A stretch of DNA of 64,000 nt, taken from Halalkalibacter hemicellulosilyticusJCM 9152 (GTDB lineage: Bacteria > Bacillota > Bacilli > Bacillales > Bacillaceae_D). The notes under the pieces are model-generated. The model was not told the DNA's origin. It saw nothing but the letters and a program-made list of their open reading frames with translations, and ran no database searches. A program made the position numbers and the translations under genes. The stretch spans positions 1-64,000 of the forward strand of contig NZ_BAUU01000016.1 in assembly GCF_000513115.1 (NCBI RefSeq), read 5' to 3'. Shown here piece after piece: positions 8,534 through 18,203 of this stretch (positions within the stretch are counted from its first letter, which is position 1; each line of letters opens with the position of its first letter).

Positions 8534-10315
8534 GTGAAGCAAAAACGAAAATGGACAAACCAATTAGCAAATCGAATCTTTCTTATTATGGCAAGTATTA
8601 TGGTTGTTTCAGTTGGGTTATTAGGCATTTCAAGCTATCAAATTGCTAAAACTCAATTAACGGAAGCTGGTCAACAAGATTTAAGAAATTTAGTTGATAC
8701 GGCAGGTTCATTAATGGAAACGTTACAAGATCAAGTCAATGCTGGCTTGATTACGTTAGATGAAGCACAAGAGCAAGCGAGAGTGAAATTAGCAGGTGAA
8801 ATTGTTCGTACGAATGAATCAGGTCATCCGTATCGAGATTATAGCTCAGTTCCCTTTACTTATGGTGATGATGGGTATTTTTATGGCTTTTTAGACGATG
8901 GTACAACCGTCATGCATCCATACGGAAATGAAGGTAATAATTTGTATAATGCTCAAGATGCCGATGGAAATTATATGATCCAAGGGCTGATTGAAGCTGC
9001 TAGCCATTCGAATCCGGACGATCGTTATTATACATATATGTGGATCAATGAAGGGGAAGATTTGCCACGTGAGAAGCATGCATACGTAACGTTTTATGAC
9101 GAATGGGGCTGGATGTATGGAGTTGCAGCATATAGTGAGGAGTTCTATGAATCGGTTCACTTATTTGCATGGGCAGCATTCATCATTGGTACAGTGATAA
9201 CAGTAGCCTCTTCGACTATTTTATATGTTGTAATGAAGAAATTGACGAAGAAAATGGATCTTGTCAGAGTGGCAGCAGAAAAAATTGCAGCGGGTGATTT
9301 AAGTGGAGATGAACTTGATGAAAGAGGACAAACTGAGATTTCTTTACTAGCACAGTCTATTAATCAAATGCAAGGGAAGCTTAAAAAGATGATTAGTCAC
9401 ATAGCCGAATCTTCTTCGCAGGTAACCTCTTCCTCAGAAGAATTAACGGCAAGTGCCGAAGAGAATACGTCGACGAGCGAGCATACAGCCTATGAAATCC
9501 AAGAGCTTTCGACACTAGCTGAAAAGGTGAAAAATAGAGCAGATCATAGTTTAAAAGCTGTTCAAGGGCAACAGAAGGGCTTGAAGGAAGTCATCGTAGC
9601 TACTGACGATTTGAAGTCGCAGTCTAATGAATCTGTGCATATTTCCAAAGAAGGCAAGAGTAAGATGGATCAAACCTCTAGCCAAATTACAGAGATGTCA
9701 GGATCAGTTGGTCAATCAATGATGATGATTCGTCGTTTAGAAGAGCGTTCAAGAGAAATAAATGAAATCATTAGCACGATGACAGATATAAGTGAGCAGA
9801 CAAATTTACTCGCATTGAACGCTTCCATCGAAGCCGCTCGTGCAGGTGAACATGGAAAAGGATTTGCGGTAGTAGCGAATGAAGTTCGTAAGCTAGCTGA
9901 ACAATCTGGTCAGTCAGCAGTACGAGTGAAAGAAATGATCGGTGAAATTCAAGGGGATACGAGCTCAACAGTGTCATCAATGGAAAAAGTACAAGCGGAT
10001 GTTCAAGTTGGTCTTGCTTCGATGGGAGAAATGAAGCAGTTATTTGATCAAATTGAACAAATTAATGGACAAGTTGATGAGAGGATTTTTGAAGTGACAA
10101 CCATTACACAATTTATGAATGAAAAAGGTGAAGAGTTGATGGCAGCGATAAATGAGTTCTCAACAATTTCGCAGTCGATGACTGAAGGTACTGATACGGT
10201 TGCTGCAACCTCTGAACAGACTCTCGCCTCAATGAATGTCGTTGCTAAAACCGCAGAAGAATTGAGTTCCATGGCAGTTAAGCTACAGGAGCAAATTAAT
10301 GAATTTACGATGTAG
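8534..10315 (+). CDS. Methyl-accepting chemotaxis protein with an extracellular Cache domain
   Basis: A 593-residue transmembrane chemoreceptor. A first membrane helix (about 10-30) is followed by an extracellular Cache-type ligand domain (about 31-205; [22 protein letters not shown] is characteristic), a second helix (about 205-230), a HAMP linker, and a long coiled-coil signalling domain. The kinase-control tip is clear: [19 protein letters not shown], then [18 protein letters not shown]. It should control CheA through CheW. The start is GTG 8534, eight bases after GGGGGAGG; the ATG at 8516 overlaps that ribosome site and is rejected. The gene stands alone, with a terminator after it. The ligand cannot be told from sequence. 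Confidence 0.92.
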   Translation: MKQKRKWTNQLANRIFLIMASIMVVSVGLLGISSYQIAKTQLTEAGQQDLRNLVDTAGSLMETLQDQVNAGLITLDEAQEQARVKLAGEIVRTNESGHPYRDYSSVPFTYGDDGYFYGFLDDGTTVMHPYGNEGNNLYNAQDADGNYMIQGLIEAASHSNPDDRYYTYMWINEGEDLPREKHAYVTFYDEWGWMYGVAAYSEEFYESVHLFAWAAFIIGTVITVASSTILYVVMKKLTKKMDLVRVAAEKIAAGDLSGDELDERGQTEISLLAQSINQMQGKLKKMISHIAESSSQVTSSSEELTASAEENTSTSEHTAYEIQELSTLAEKVKNRADHSLKAVQGQQKGLKEVIVATDDLKSQSNESVHISKEGKSKMDQTSSQITEMSGSVGQSMMMIRRLEERSREINEIISTMTDISEQTNLLALNASIEAARAGEHGKGFAVVANEVRKLAEQSGQSAVRVKEMIGEIQGDTSSTVSSMEKVQADVQVGLASMGEMKQLFDQIEQINGQVDERIFEVTTITQFMNEKGEELMAAINEFSTISQSMTEGTDTVAATSEQTLASMNVVAKTAEELSSMAVKLQEQINEFTM

Positions 10316-10320
10316 AAACG

Positions 10321-10359
10321 AAGCATCTATGAGAGTGTTGCTCTTTTAGATGCTTTTTA
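10321..10359 (+). terminator. Terminator after the chemoreceptor gene
   Basis: AGCATCT and AGATGCT arms enclose about 18 bases, and TTTTTAT follows. Confidence 0.8.
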
Positions 10360-10429
10360 TCACGTGACCATCTATAATAAAGGCTATTTTCATAGGTGTT
10401 AAGATTTAGGGAATAATGTAAGTAGAATC

Positions 10430-10466
10430 GCACTCAGAAAATTTGTTTTTTAACTTTTCGATGTCC
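10430..10466. repeat. Degenerate copy of the CACTGAAAAAGT hairpin repeat
   Basis: GCACTCAGAAAATT, a short loop and AACTTTTCGATGTCC form an imperfect hairpin of the same family as those at 11444, 20115, 45136, 58831 and 59768. Confidence 0.5.
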
Positions 10467-10524
10467 TCAGAAGTAGCTCATTATTCATTAGGACGAGTGA
10501 GGATAAACAAACATGAGGTGACAT

Positions 10525-10620
10525 ATGCTTGGTGAAATTCAATTACATGGACAGATTGTTGTGATTTTAAATGAGCATATGAAAATAGCACTGGCTCAGT
10601 ACGTTACATGGAACCACTAA
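10525..10620 (+). CDS. Possible 31-residue small protein
   Basis: A short frame, MLGEIQLHGQIVVILNEHMK onward to YVTWNH, is preceded by GAGGTGACAT, an acceptable ribosome site. No family is recognised. Its 3' half lies inside the hairpin at 10586-10632, which more clearly serves the opposite-strand gene, so the frame may be chance. Confidence 0.3.
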   Translation: MLGEIQLHGQIVVILNEHMKIALAQYVTWNH

Positions 10621-10632
10621 GCACAGTGCTAT
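10586..10632 (-). terminator. Terminator for the small minus-strand gene
   Basis: ATAGCACTG and CAGTGCTAT arms, extended by an imperfect CTCAGT/ACTAAG pairing, form a long stem. Read on the minus strand it is followed by TTTTCAT. It lies 13 bases past the stop of the 55-residue protein. Confidence 0.65.
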
Positions 10633-10644
10633 GAAGAAGGACTA

Positions 10645-10812
10645 TCACCAATATCGCGGTTGCTGATATGGAGACCAAGGCGTCCACGGATAAATCGGAT
10701 ACCAAGGTTGCCAAGGCTGGAAGTAAGGCTGATAATTGTAATGGGTATGACTATTATATGTGGGATTATGATGATGCTCATGTAAGCTCATTTCTTGTAA
10801 CCAAGGGAACAC
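10645..10812 (-). CDS. Small Pro/Trp/Tyr-rich protein, unknown function
   Basis: A 55-residue protein starting at GTG with GGAGGTG seven bases upstream and a terminator just beyond its stop. The sequence begins VFPWLQEMSLHEHHHN and continues into a run in which Pro alternates with aromatic residues: YQPYFQPWQPWYPIYPW, then TPWSPYQQPRYW. About half the residues are Pro, Trp, Tyr or His. The ribosome site, terminator and composition together argue for a real gene. Low-complexity aromatic/Pro/His proteins of this size are common among Bacillus spore-coat and other sporulation proteins, but I cannot name a family. The frame on the opposite strand over the same bases (10668-10883) lacks a ribosome site and is taken as a shadow. 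Confidence 0.6.
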   Translation of the reverse strand: MFPWLQEMSLHEHHHNPTYNSHTHYNYQPYFQPWQPWYPIYPWTPWSPYQQPRYW

Positions 10813-10915
10813 GTCCGGTCACCTCCATTGTTTATGAATTCTTGTCATTGTATTCATTACATAATGTGGAGGTGCTCGTGTGAAATGAATGTAAAGTTTG
10901 GGAGGTGAGAAATGT

Positions 10916-11425
10916 ATGCATCCTACTCATTATGAAAACTTAAAAGTAGCGTTTGAAAACCAACTGTATGATTTAGATAATATCGATCAGGTGATCGATA
11001 TTGTTGATCGCTCAGATAGAGTTGACCTTGCGACAATGGATCGAATGTGCCGTATACAATTCAGATTACATGATGTACCTTCTATCAAAGCAGAAGTTTG
11101 TTTGCGTGCATCTTTATTAGACTCTGCAACAGAGTTATTGGAGCTTGAAGGTGAAACCGGTTGTTCATTCATCGTTCGACTGTATATGGAGTTATCAGAT
11201 GTAGATACTCAATGTGTGCAAATTGAGCAGATTCTTCAGGACATATGGCAATCACGCTTACCGATCGAGCAACGGATTCAATTCACTTTTCAGCGAGAAG
11301 AGCGAACGTATTTAAATCAAATAACAGTTCGATTTGATCGAAAGCTAAATGAACGTCATATGAGCGATATTCCAGAGCTACTCTCTTACTTAATGAAATC
11401 ATTAAGAGCGTTAAGTCGTATTTAA
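10916..11425 (+). CDS. Conserved-looking hypothetical cytoplasmic protein
   Basis: A 169-residue soluble protein that I do not recognise. It has no signal peptide or membrane segment. It begins MHPTHYENLKVAFENQLYDL and is mixed alpha/beta in appearance, with acidic and hydrophobic stretches (IDQVIDIVDRSDRVDLATMD) and a basic, aliphatic C-terminus (LLSYLMKSLRALSRI). ATG 10916 is chosen because GGAGGTG ends eight bases before it; an in-frame TTG six codons earlier overlaps that site. A hairpin of the repeated terminator family follows. It lies upstream of gltA in the same direction but is separated from it by that terminator, so no functional link to glutamate synthesis is claimed. Confidence 0.75.
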   Translation: MHPTHYENLKVAFENQLYDLDNIDQVIDIVDRSDRVDLATMDRMCRIQFRLHDVPSIKAEVCLRASLLDSATELLELEGETGCSFIVRLYMELSDVDTQCVQIEQILQDIWQSRLPIEQRIQFTFQREERTYLNQITVRFDRKLNERHMSDIPELLSYLMKSLRALSRI

Positions 11426-11443
11426 CAACGTATAGCGAAATGA

Positions 11444-11490
11444 AGGGCACTGAAAAAGTTTGATTTTCCACTTTTTCGGTGTCCTTTTTT
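11444..11490 (+). terminator. Terminator of the CACTGAAAAAGT repeat family
   Basis: AAGGGCACTGAAAAAGT and ACTTTTTCGGTGTCCTT arms with a 10-base loop are followed by TTTT, 19 bases after a stop codon. Confidence 0.85.
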
Positions 11491-11545
11491 ACATAATCAG
11501 AATTTATCATTGTTTTATTGCTCATAGGTCATGTGGGGATAAATT

Positions 11546-11569
11546 GTCTTATTTTGCATACTATAAGAC
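11546..11569 (+). promoter_or_regulatory. Palindrome upstream of gltA, candidate operator
   Basis: GTCTTAT and ATAAGAC are perfect seven-base arms separated by ten bases, about 45 bases before the gltA start. The spacing resembles LysR-type sites (T-N11-A core). In B. subtilis gltAB is activated by the LysR protein GltC, but no gltC is present in this window. Confidence 0.4.
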
Positions 11570-11615
11570 TGTTTACATGTATAACAGTTATTGGAAAGCG
11601 GAAGAGGTGATCACG

Positions 11616-14600
11616 ATGAATGGAGTTGCGAGGCAACGTAAAGGCTTGTACCGACCGAGTGAAGAGCATGAAGCGTGTGGAATTGGAATGGTAGCCAATA
11701 TTGATGGGAAGCGAACGCATGATATTATTGATTACGCCATTACGATCCTGTGTAATTTAGAGCATCGTGGAGGGCAATCGGCAGATATTAGTACAGGGGA
11801 TGGTGCGGGGATTTTAACGCAAATTCCTCATAAACTGTTTGTTAAGCAATGTGAGAAAGAAGATATCTACCTCCCGGAGAAAGAAGGAGCTTATGGGGTA
11901 GGGATGCTCTTCTTACCAAAGGACCCTGCTGTTCGTAAGCGAGCAGAGACAACTGTGTCTACAATGATTGAAGAAGAGGGTCAGCAATTACTAGGCTGGC
12001 GAACCGTACCTGTTAATGATTCATTCGTTGGAGACTTAGCCAAGAAATCTAAGCCGTATATTAGACAAGTATTTGTAAAGCCAAGTAAAGAAATACGTGA
12101 TCAAAATGAGTTTGAGCGAAAGCTTTATGTTATTCGAAAACGAATTGAAAAAGCGTGCCAACAAGCAGATTCCATTTATACAGAAGGGGTATACATCTGT
12201 AGCTTTTCCTCAAAAACGATTGTGTATAAAGGGATGCTAATTCCAGAGCAGCTTGACTCCTTCTATATTGATTTAAATCACCGTGATTATCAATCGGCAT
12301 TAGCGCTTGTCCATTCGCGATTTAGTACAAATACGTTTCCGAGCTGGGAAAGAGCGCATCCTAATCGGATGACGATTCATAATGGAGAGTTTAATACGAT
12401 TAAAGGTAATGTCCTTGCGATGAAGGCGCGAGAAGCTTTATGTCAGTCAGAGCTGTTTTCTGAGAGAGAATATGCTCAGCTTTTTCCCGTTATTGATGAG
12501 AGCGGAAGTGATTCATCCATGTTTGATAATGCTTTTGAATTTTTTCATTTATCGGGACGTTCCCTTGCTCATACGGCGATGATGATGATTCCAGAACCGT
12601 GGAACCATGAACTCATTTCAGAAGAGAAGAAAGCGTTCTATGAATACCATAGTTGCTTAATGGAGCCTTGGGATGGGCCAGCTGCTGTTGTGTACACAGA
12701 CGGAGACCAAATTGGTGCATGCCTTGATCGAAATGGGTTACGACCAGCGCGTTATTATGTGACAAAGGATGGCATGATTGTTCTTGGTTCAGAGGTTGGT
12801 GCTCTTGATATAACGGCTGAGGAGATTGAATACAAAGGAAGGCTGCTACCTGGAAAGATGCTGCTAGTTGACCTTGAGAAAAAGACAATTGTTCCAGATG
12901 AGAAGCTAAAGAAGGCGTATGCAAAGAAGCACCCTTATAAAAAGTGGCTTGACCAGAACCTTATCCCGCTACATACTCTTTCTCCAAATAGTCAAAGTGA
13001 AGAGCCTATTACTGGGGATGAATTAGTTCGCTTACAGGCAGCCTTTGGCTATACAGTTGAAGAGATAAATAAATTAATCAAGCCGATGGTTACAGACGGG
13101 AAGGACCCTGTCGGTTCAATGGGCTATGACTCCCCGCTTGCGGTATTGTCAAAAAAGCCGATGCCTTTGTATACGTATTTCAAGCAAAAGTTTGCGCAAG
13201 TGACGAACCCACCGATTGATGCGATAAGAGAGAAAATAATTACGTCCGTCGTAACGACAATTGGGCAGAACGAAATATCATTCAACCAACTGATGAAAGC
13301 TGTAAGAAGATTCAAATCAATAGTCCGATCGCAACGGAGATGGTATGGAGTCAGCTAACAAACAGTTCATTTAAAACTGAGATTTTCTCGATTCGAGTTC
13401 CAGTGGAAGGTCAATCGAAAATAGCAGTTTATGTAGATAGATTATGCAAAAACGTGGCGTCCTCGATCAAAAATGGAACTGAATTAGTCATCCTTTCTGA
13501 CCGTGGTGTGAATAAAGACTCGTATTCGATTCCATCGCTTTTGGCTGTTTCAGGCTTGCATCATTATTTAATTCGTGCTGGTCTTCGCGCGAAAGTCAGT
13601 ATAATGCTTGAATCCGCAGAACCACGTGAGGTTCACCATTTCGCAACATTGCTAGGATTTGGTGCTGAGGTTGTTTTTCCCTATTTGGTCTTTGATACAA
13701 TCCGTTCCCTTATCGAACATGGGGATATTCGTGGGATTGGTGAGGAACAGGCGATTGATACATTTTGTCAAGCGGCGGCGAGTGGAATTGTGAAGGTCAT
13801 GTCGAAGATGGGTATTTCTACATTACAGAGCTATCAAGGTGCACAAGTGTTTGAAGCAGTTGGGGTCGATCAAGATGTTCTCGATCAATATTTTACGGGG
13901 ACGTATTCGAGTATTGATGGAATTCATTTAGATAGGATGGCTGAGGAAATGAGGCTCAAGCATCGACAGGCGTTTTATTCTAACCGTAGCGAGAGGCTTC
14001 ACCTTGAATCTGGAGATGATTTTCAATGGCGGCAAGAGGGAGAGGACCATCAATATAATCCACAAACGATTCATCTATTACAGCAAGCATGCCGAACCAA
14101 TGATTATTCGTTATTTAAACAATATACGTCATTGTTAAATGACACGAACCATAACTTACAATCGATTCGTGGATTATTAGCATTTAAAAAAAACAAATCG
14201 ATCGCACTTGATGAGGTAGAGTCAGTCGAACGGATTGTGAAACGCTTTAAAACAGGTGCAATGTCCTATGGCTCGATTAGTGAAGAAGCGCATGAAGCAT
14301 TAGCGATTGCGATGAATCGGTTAGGAGGAAAAAGCAATTCAGGTGAAGGTGGAGAGGCACCTGAACGTTTTTTGGCCGATCCAAACGGTGATTTACGACG
14401 AAGTGCGATCAAGCAAGTAGCATCCGGTCGATTTGGAGTAAATAGCTATTATTTATTAAATGCTGATGAAATTCAAATTAAAATGGCGCAAGGGGCAAAG
14501 CCAGGCGAGGGCGGACATTTACCTGGTTCAAAAGTATATCCTTGGATTGCTGAAGTTCGTGGTTCAACACCAGGTGTCGACTTGATTTCACCTCCACCTC

Positions 14601-16213
14601 ATCATGATATTTATTCGATTGAGGATTTAGCTGAGCTGATTCACAATTTGAAAAATGCTAATCCGAAGGCAAGAGTTAGTGTAAAGCTCGTCTCGGGTGG
14701 AGGTGTCGGAACGATTGCAGCTGGTGTGGCCAAAGGAAGAGCTGATTTAGTTTTAATTAGTGGCTACGATGGAGGAACGGGTGCTGCGCCAAGGACGAGC
14801 TTGAAGCATGCTGGTTTACCTTGGGAAATTGGACTTGCCGAAACCCATCAAACCCTTTTATTAAATAAGCTTCGAGATCGAATTGTCGTAGAAACAGACG
14901 GAAAGATGATGACGGGACGAGATGTCGTGATTGCAGCATTGCTTGGAGCAGAGGAGTATGGCTTTTCAACAGCGCCACTCGTTGTGTTAGGCTGTATTTT
15001 AATGCGAGTTTGCCATTTGAATACGTGTCCAGTCGGAGTGGCGACACAAGATCCTAGCTTACGGAAGAAATTTATCGGTACACCAGAGCATGTTGTTCAT
15101 TTTATGACATTCATTGCTCAAGAGGTACGAGAATACATGGCTCAATTAGGGGTTCGAACGATGGATGAGTTGATCGGGAGAACGGATTTGTTAGAGGCTA
15201 ATCAAGCGATAGAGCATTGGAAAGCAAAAGGGGTCGATTTATCCTCATTATTATATCAACCGGATGAGGTACATTCAGTAAGTCGATATGCGACGATCGA
15301 GCAGGTGCACGGATTAGATAAGACGTTAGATCAGCAAGAATTAATCCCACGTTGTGAAGCTGCATTAGAGCGAAAGGAAAAAGTAGAATCAACATTGTCG
15401 ATACGTAATATTAACCGTGTTGCTGGCACGATGCTCGGTAGTGAGATTACAAAGAGGTACGGAATAGAAGGATTAGCTGAGGATACGATTAAACTAACAT
15501 TAATTGGCTCAGCTGGACAAAGCTTTGGTGCGTTTATTCCAAGAGGTCTATCGATGCGTTTAGTTGGTGATGCGAACGATTTCTTCGGAAAAGGATTGTC
15601 TGGCGGAAAATTAATTGTACGTCCTTCTAAAAGGTCGACATTCGTGGCTGCAGACAACGTCATTATTGGTAATGTTGCCTTTTACGGGGCAACAGCAGGA
15701 GAGGCATACGTGAATGGAATAGCAGGTGAACGCTTTTGTGTTCGAAATAGTGGTGCTAACGTCGTTGTTGAAGGGGTTGGTGATCACGGATGTGAGTATA
15801 TGACCGGTGGGACAGTCGTCATTTTAGGTGAAACAGGCAAGAATTTTGCTGCAGGAATGTCTGGTGGAATCGCTTATGTGCTCGATTTCGATCAGCAATT
15901 TGCAAAGCATTGCAATCAAGAGCTTGTTGTTATTGGGAATGCTAGTGAAGAAGAATTAAGTGGTATTCAAGCGATGGTCGAAAGGCATGTCTACTACACG
16001 AAAAGTGAGCGAGGAAAAGAAGTTTTGAAAAGTTGGGATAAAATATCTAAGCAGTTTATTCGTGTGATTCCACGTGATTATATGGTGATGAAGAAGAGGA
16101 TTGATCGATTTAAAGTGAAAGGGTATGACTCATATAAAGCGGCATTAGCAGCTTTTGAGGAAAGTAAAGTGGCCGTCGATATTGTGAAGGATGGTGACGT
16201 GAACAATGGGTAA
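11616..16213 (+). pseudogene. gltA: Glutamate synthase large subunit (gltA), single-base frameshift
   Basis: The large subunit of glutamate synthase, which makes two glutamates from glutamine and 2-oxoglutarate. The N-terminal amidotransferase starts after a short propeptide at EACGIGM; Cys22 would be the mature N-terminal nucleophile. The synthase half carries GGKSNSGEGGE, the FMN-domain GTIAAGVAKGRADL, the 3Fe-4S cysteines in CILMRVCHLNTCPVG, and the C-terminal beta-helix (GGTVVILGETGKNFAAGMSGG). The frame breaks near 13272. Upstream it reads TIGQN and then goes off family; one base added there gives (G/E)NIIQPTDESCKKIQ joined to NSPIATEMVWSQL, a continuous protein of 1532 residues, against about 1520 in B. 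subtilis. A real lesion would make the cell depend on external glutamate or another enzyme. A one-base sequencing error is more likely. Start ATG 11616 follows AGAGGTG. Confidence 0.93.
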
Positions 16214-17690
16214 ACCAACAGGATTTATTGATTACACTAGAAAGCCATTACCTGAACGTGATCCAAAAGAGCGCGTGAAGGATTGGGATGATTATACGCT
16301 ACGTCATCAAGAACAGGAGCTCCAGCAGCAGGGGGCACGCTGCATGGACTGTGGAGTGCCTACGTGTCATACAGGAATGATGCTCAATGGCATGACGACA
16401 GGTTGCCCAGTTCATCATCTCATTCCTGAGTGGAATGACCTCGTTTATCAAGGGCAATGGAAGGAAGCATTAGATCGTGAACACGAGCGTAATAATTTCC
16501 CTGAATTTACGGGGATGGCCTGTCCTGCACCGTGTGAAGGGGCGTGTGTGCTAGGGATCAATGAACCACCTGTGGCAATTCGATCAGTTGAATTAGCGAT
16601 TATTGAACGTGGCTTTAAGGAAGGGTGGGTCAAGCCTACACCACCAACTGATCGGACTGGTAAAAAGGTCGCTATTGTCGGATCAGGGCCAGCGGGGTTA
16701 GCCGCAGCTGCTCAATTAAATAAGGCTGGTCACCTAGTAACGGTCTATGAAAGGCATGACCGAATAGGTGGATTATTGACTTATGGAATTCCGGAAATGA
16801 AGCTTCCTTATCAAGTGATTGAGCGCAGAGTGAACATCTTACAAGCAGAAGGCATCACGTTTCAACCGAATACGGAAATTGGGAAAGAGTATCCACTTGA
16901 AAAGCTCCATTCTGACTTTGATGCGGTCATCTTATGTGGCGGAGCTGCGAAGCATCGTGATATTGAAGTGGACGGAAGGAATTTAAAAGGGATTCATTTT
17001 GCGATGGACTTCCTGCATACAAATACGAAAAGTCTATTAGATTCTGGTCATGCAGATGGTGCATACATTTCGGCCAAGGATAAAGATGTCATCGTAATTG
17101 GCGGTGGGGATACAGGTACAGATTGCTTAGCGACATCCGTTCGCCATCGGTGTCGGAGTCTAATTCAATTTGATATATACCCGAAGAAAGGGACTGAGCG
17201 CGAGCTTGATAATCCATGGCCACAATGGCCTGTCATTCATCGAGTGGAATATGGACATAAGGAAGCGGCTGCAGTATTTGGCGAAGATCCACGCGCTTAT
17301 GCCGTTATGACGAAGCGATTTATAGGTGATGATCAAGGTCACGTTGCATATGTTGAGACCGTTGAAGTGGAAACAGTTATGAATGAAGCAGGAAGGAAAA
17401 TAAGGAAAGAATTACCGGGTACAGAAAAACGCTGGCCTGCCCAATTAGTGTTACTCGCCATTGGATTTAGCGGTCCGGAGACGGAATTTCTGACAGAAGC
17501 TAACGTTCAATTAGACAATCGATCAAATGTAAAGGCAGAATATGGTTCCTATCGAACGAATATTGACGGTTTATTTGCGGCAGGTGATATGCGCCGAGGC
17601 CAAAGCTTGATCGTTTGGGCCATTAATGAAGGAAGAGAAGCAGCACGTGAATGCGACAAGTATTTAATGGGAGAGACAAGCTTACCTTAG
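16206..17690 (+). CDS. gltB: Glutamate synthase small subunit
   Basis: A 494-residue NADPH-dependent small subunit. The N-terminal cysteine motifs that hold the 4Fe-4S clusters are intact ([35 protein letters not shown]). The FAD-binding Rossmann motif ([20 protein letters not shown]) is at about residue 155, and the NADPH-binding motif ([13 protein letters not shown]) at about 297. It passes electrons from NADPH to the flavin and Fe-S centre of GltA. The start overlaps the last eight bases of gltA, so the two genes are co-translated. A GGATGGTG site precedes it. Because gltB is fully intact while its obligate partner shows one frame break, sequencing error in gltA is the simpler explanation. 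Confidence 0.95.
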   Translation: MGKPTGFIDYTRKPLPERDPKERVKDWDDYTLRHQEQELQQQGARCMDCGVPTCHTGMMLNGMTTGCPVHHLIPEWNDLVYQGQWKEALDREHERNNFPEFTGMACPAPCEGACVLGINEPPVAIRSVELAIIERGFKEGWVKPTPPTDRTGKKVAIVGSGPAGLAAAAQLNKAGHLVTVYERHDRIGGLLTYGIPEMKLPYQVIERRVNILQAEGITFQPNTEIGKEYPLEKLHSDFDAVILCGGAAKHRDIEVDGRNLKGIHFAMDFLHTNTKSLLDSGHADGAYISAKDKDVIVIGGGDTGTDCLATSVRHRCRSLIQFDIYPKKGTERELDNPWPQWPVIHRVEYGHKEAAAVFGEDPRAYAVMTKRFIGDDQGHVAYVETVEVETVMNEAGRKIRKELPGTEKRWPAQLVLLAIGFSGPETEFLTEANVQLDNRSNVKAEYGSYRTNIDGLFAAGDMRRGQSLIVWAINEGREAARECDKYLMGETSLP

Positions 17691-17709
17691 AAGGTAGGCT
17701 TCAAACCGT

Positions 17710-17755
17710 AGACAAAACGGCTTTGAGAAATGATTCTCAAAGCCGTTTCTACGTT
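17710..17755 (+). terminator. Terminator after gltAB
   Basis: AACGGCTTTGAGAA and TTCTCAAAGCCGTT form a 14-base perfect stem with a short loop and T-rich tail. Confidence 0.85.
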
Positions 17756-17779
17756 ATTTCGTCTGTTTATTGTTGGTGA

Positions 17780-17818
17780 CACTGGAGGAAGTGTGTTTCT
17801 CCAGTGTCAGTTTTTATA
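17780..17818 (+). terminator. Second terminator after gltAB
   Basis: TGACACTGGAG and CTCCAGTGTCA arms with an 11-base loop are followed by GTTTTTA. Together with the preceding hairpin it isolates the riboswitch operon from gltAB. Confidence 0.8.
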
Positions 17819-17900
17819 AAACAATGCTACACATTTTTTCATATTGATTACTAGAGTGAGTTCAAGTATAATTACTTCGATAAGTTCATAATTAGTCAAA

Positions 17901-18072
17901 CAGGTGCTAGTTTTCGTAAACGCTAGCTTAATAGGGAAGTTGGTGAGAAACCAACGCGGTCCCGCCACTGTAAATGAGAGCAACCTACTATTGTCACTGT
18001 CTTATATTAAGATGGGAAGACGTAGGAAGCGATGACCATGAGCCAGGAAACCTGCCTGTTATGTCAGCACCA
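17901..18072 (+). ncRNA. Cobalamin (B12) riboswitch aptamer
   Basis: The diagnostic B12-box elements are present in order: a GGTGCT/AGCACC closing stem (17903-17908 with 18066-18071), AGGGAAGTTGGTGAGAAACC, then GCGGTCCCGCCACTGTAA, and the 3' box GAGCCAGGAAACCTGCC. It controls the downstream surface-protein and ECF-transporter genes. By analogy with other Gram-positive B12 riboswitches, bound adenosylcobalamin should favour the terminator at 18142 and shut the operon off. Confidence 0.95.
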
Positions 18073-18141
18073 TGTTCTACGCGGATAGAAGGGGTGTTAA
18101 GAATGTATAGTATTATGATGCTATTAAACTCTTAACATTTT

Positions 18142-18172
18142 TAGCTCCTTCTTAGTTAGAGGGGCTTTTTTT
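18142..18172 (+). terminator. Riboswitch-controlled terminator
   Basis: AGC(T)CCT and AGG(G)GCT arms followed by seven T residues, placed between the aptamer and the first gene. This is the likely expression platform of the cobalamin riboswitch. Confidence 0.75.
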
Positions 18173-18203
18173 AATGGATATAAAGAAATGGGGAGGAACG
18201 AAA

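Noticed and set aside
10668-10883. Plus-strand frame of 71 codons beginning METKASTDKSDTK
   Set aside because: No ribosome site, and it lies opposite the better-supported minus-strand small gene with its own ribosome site and terminator.
13258-13290. Programmed ribosomal frameshift in gltA
   Set aside because: No slippery heptamer with downstream structure was recognised, and gltA homologs are not known to use frameshifting.
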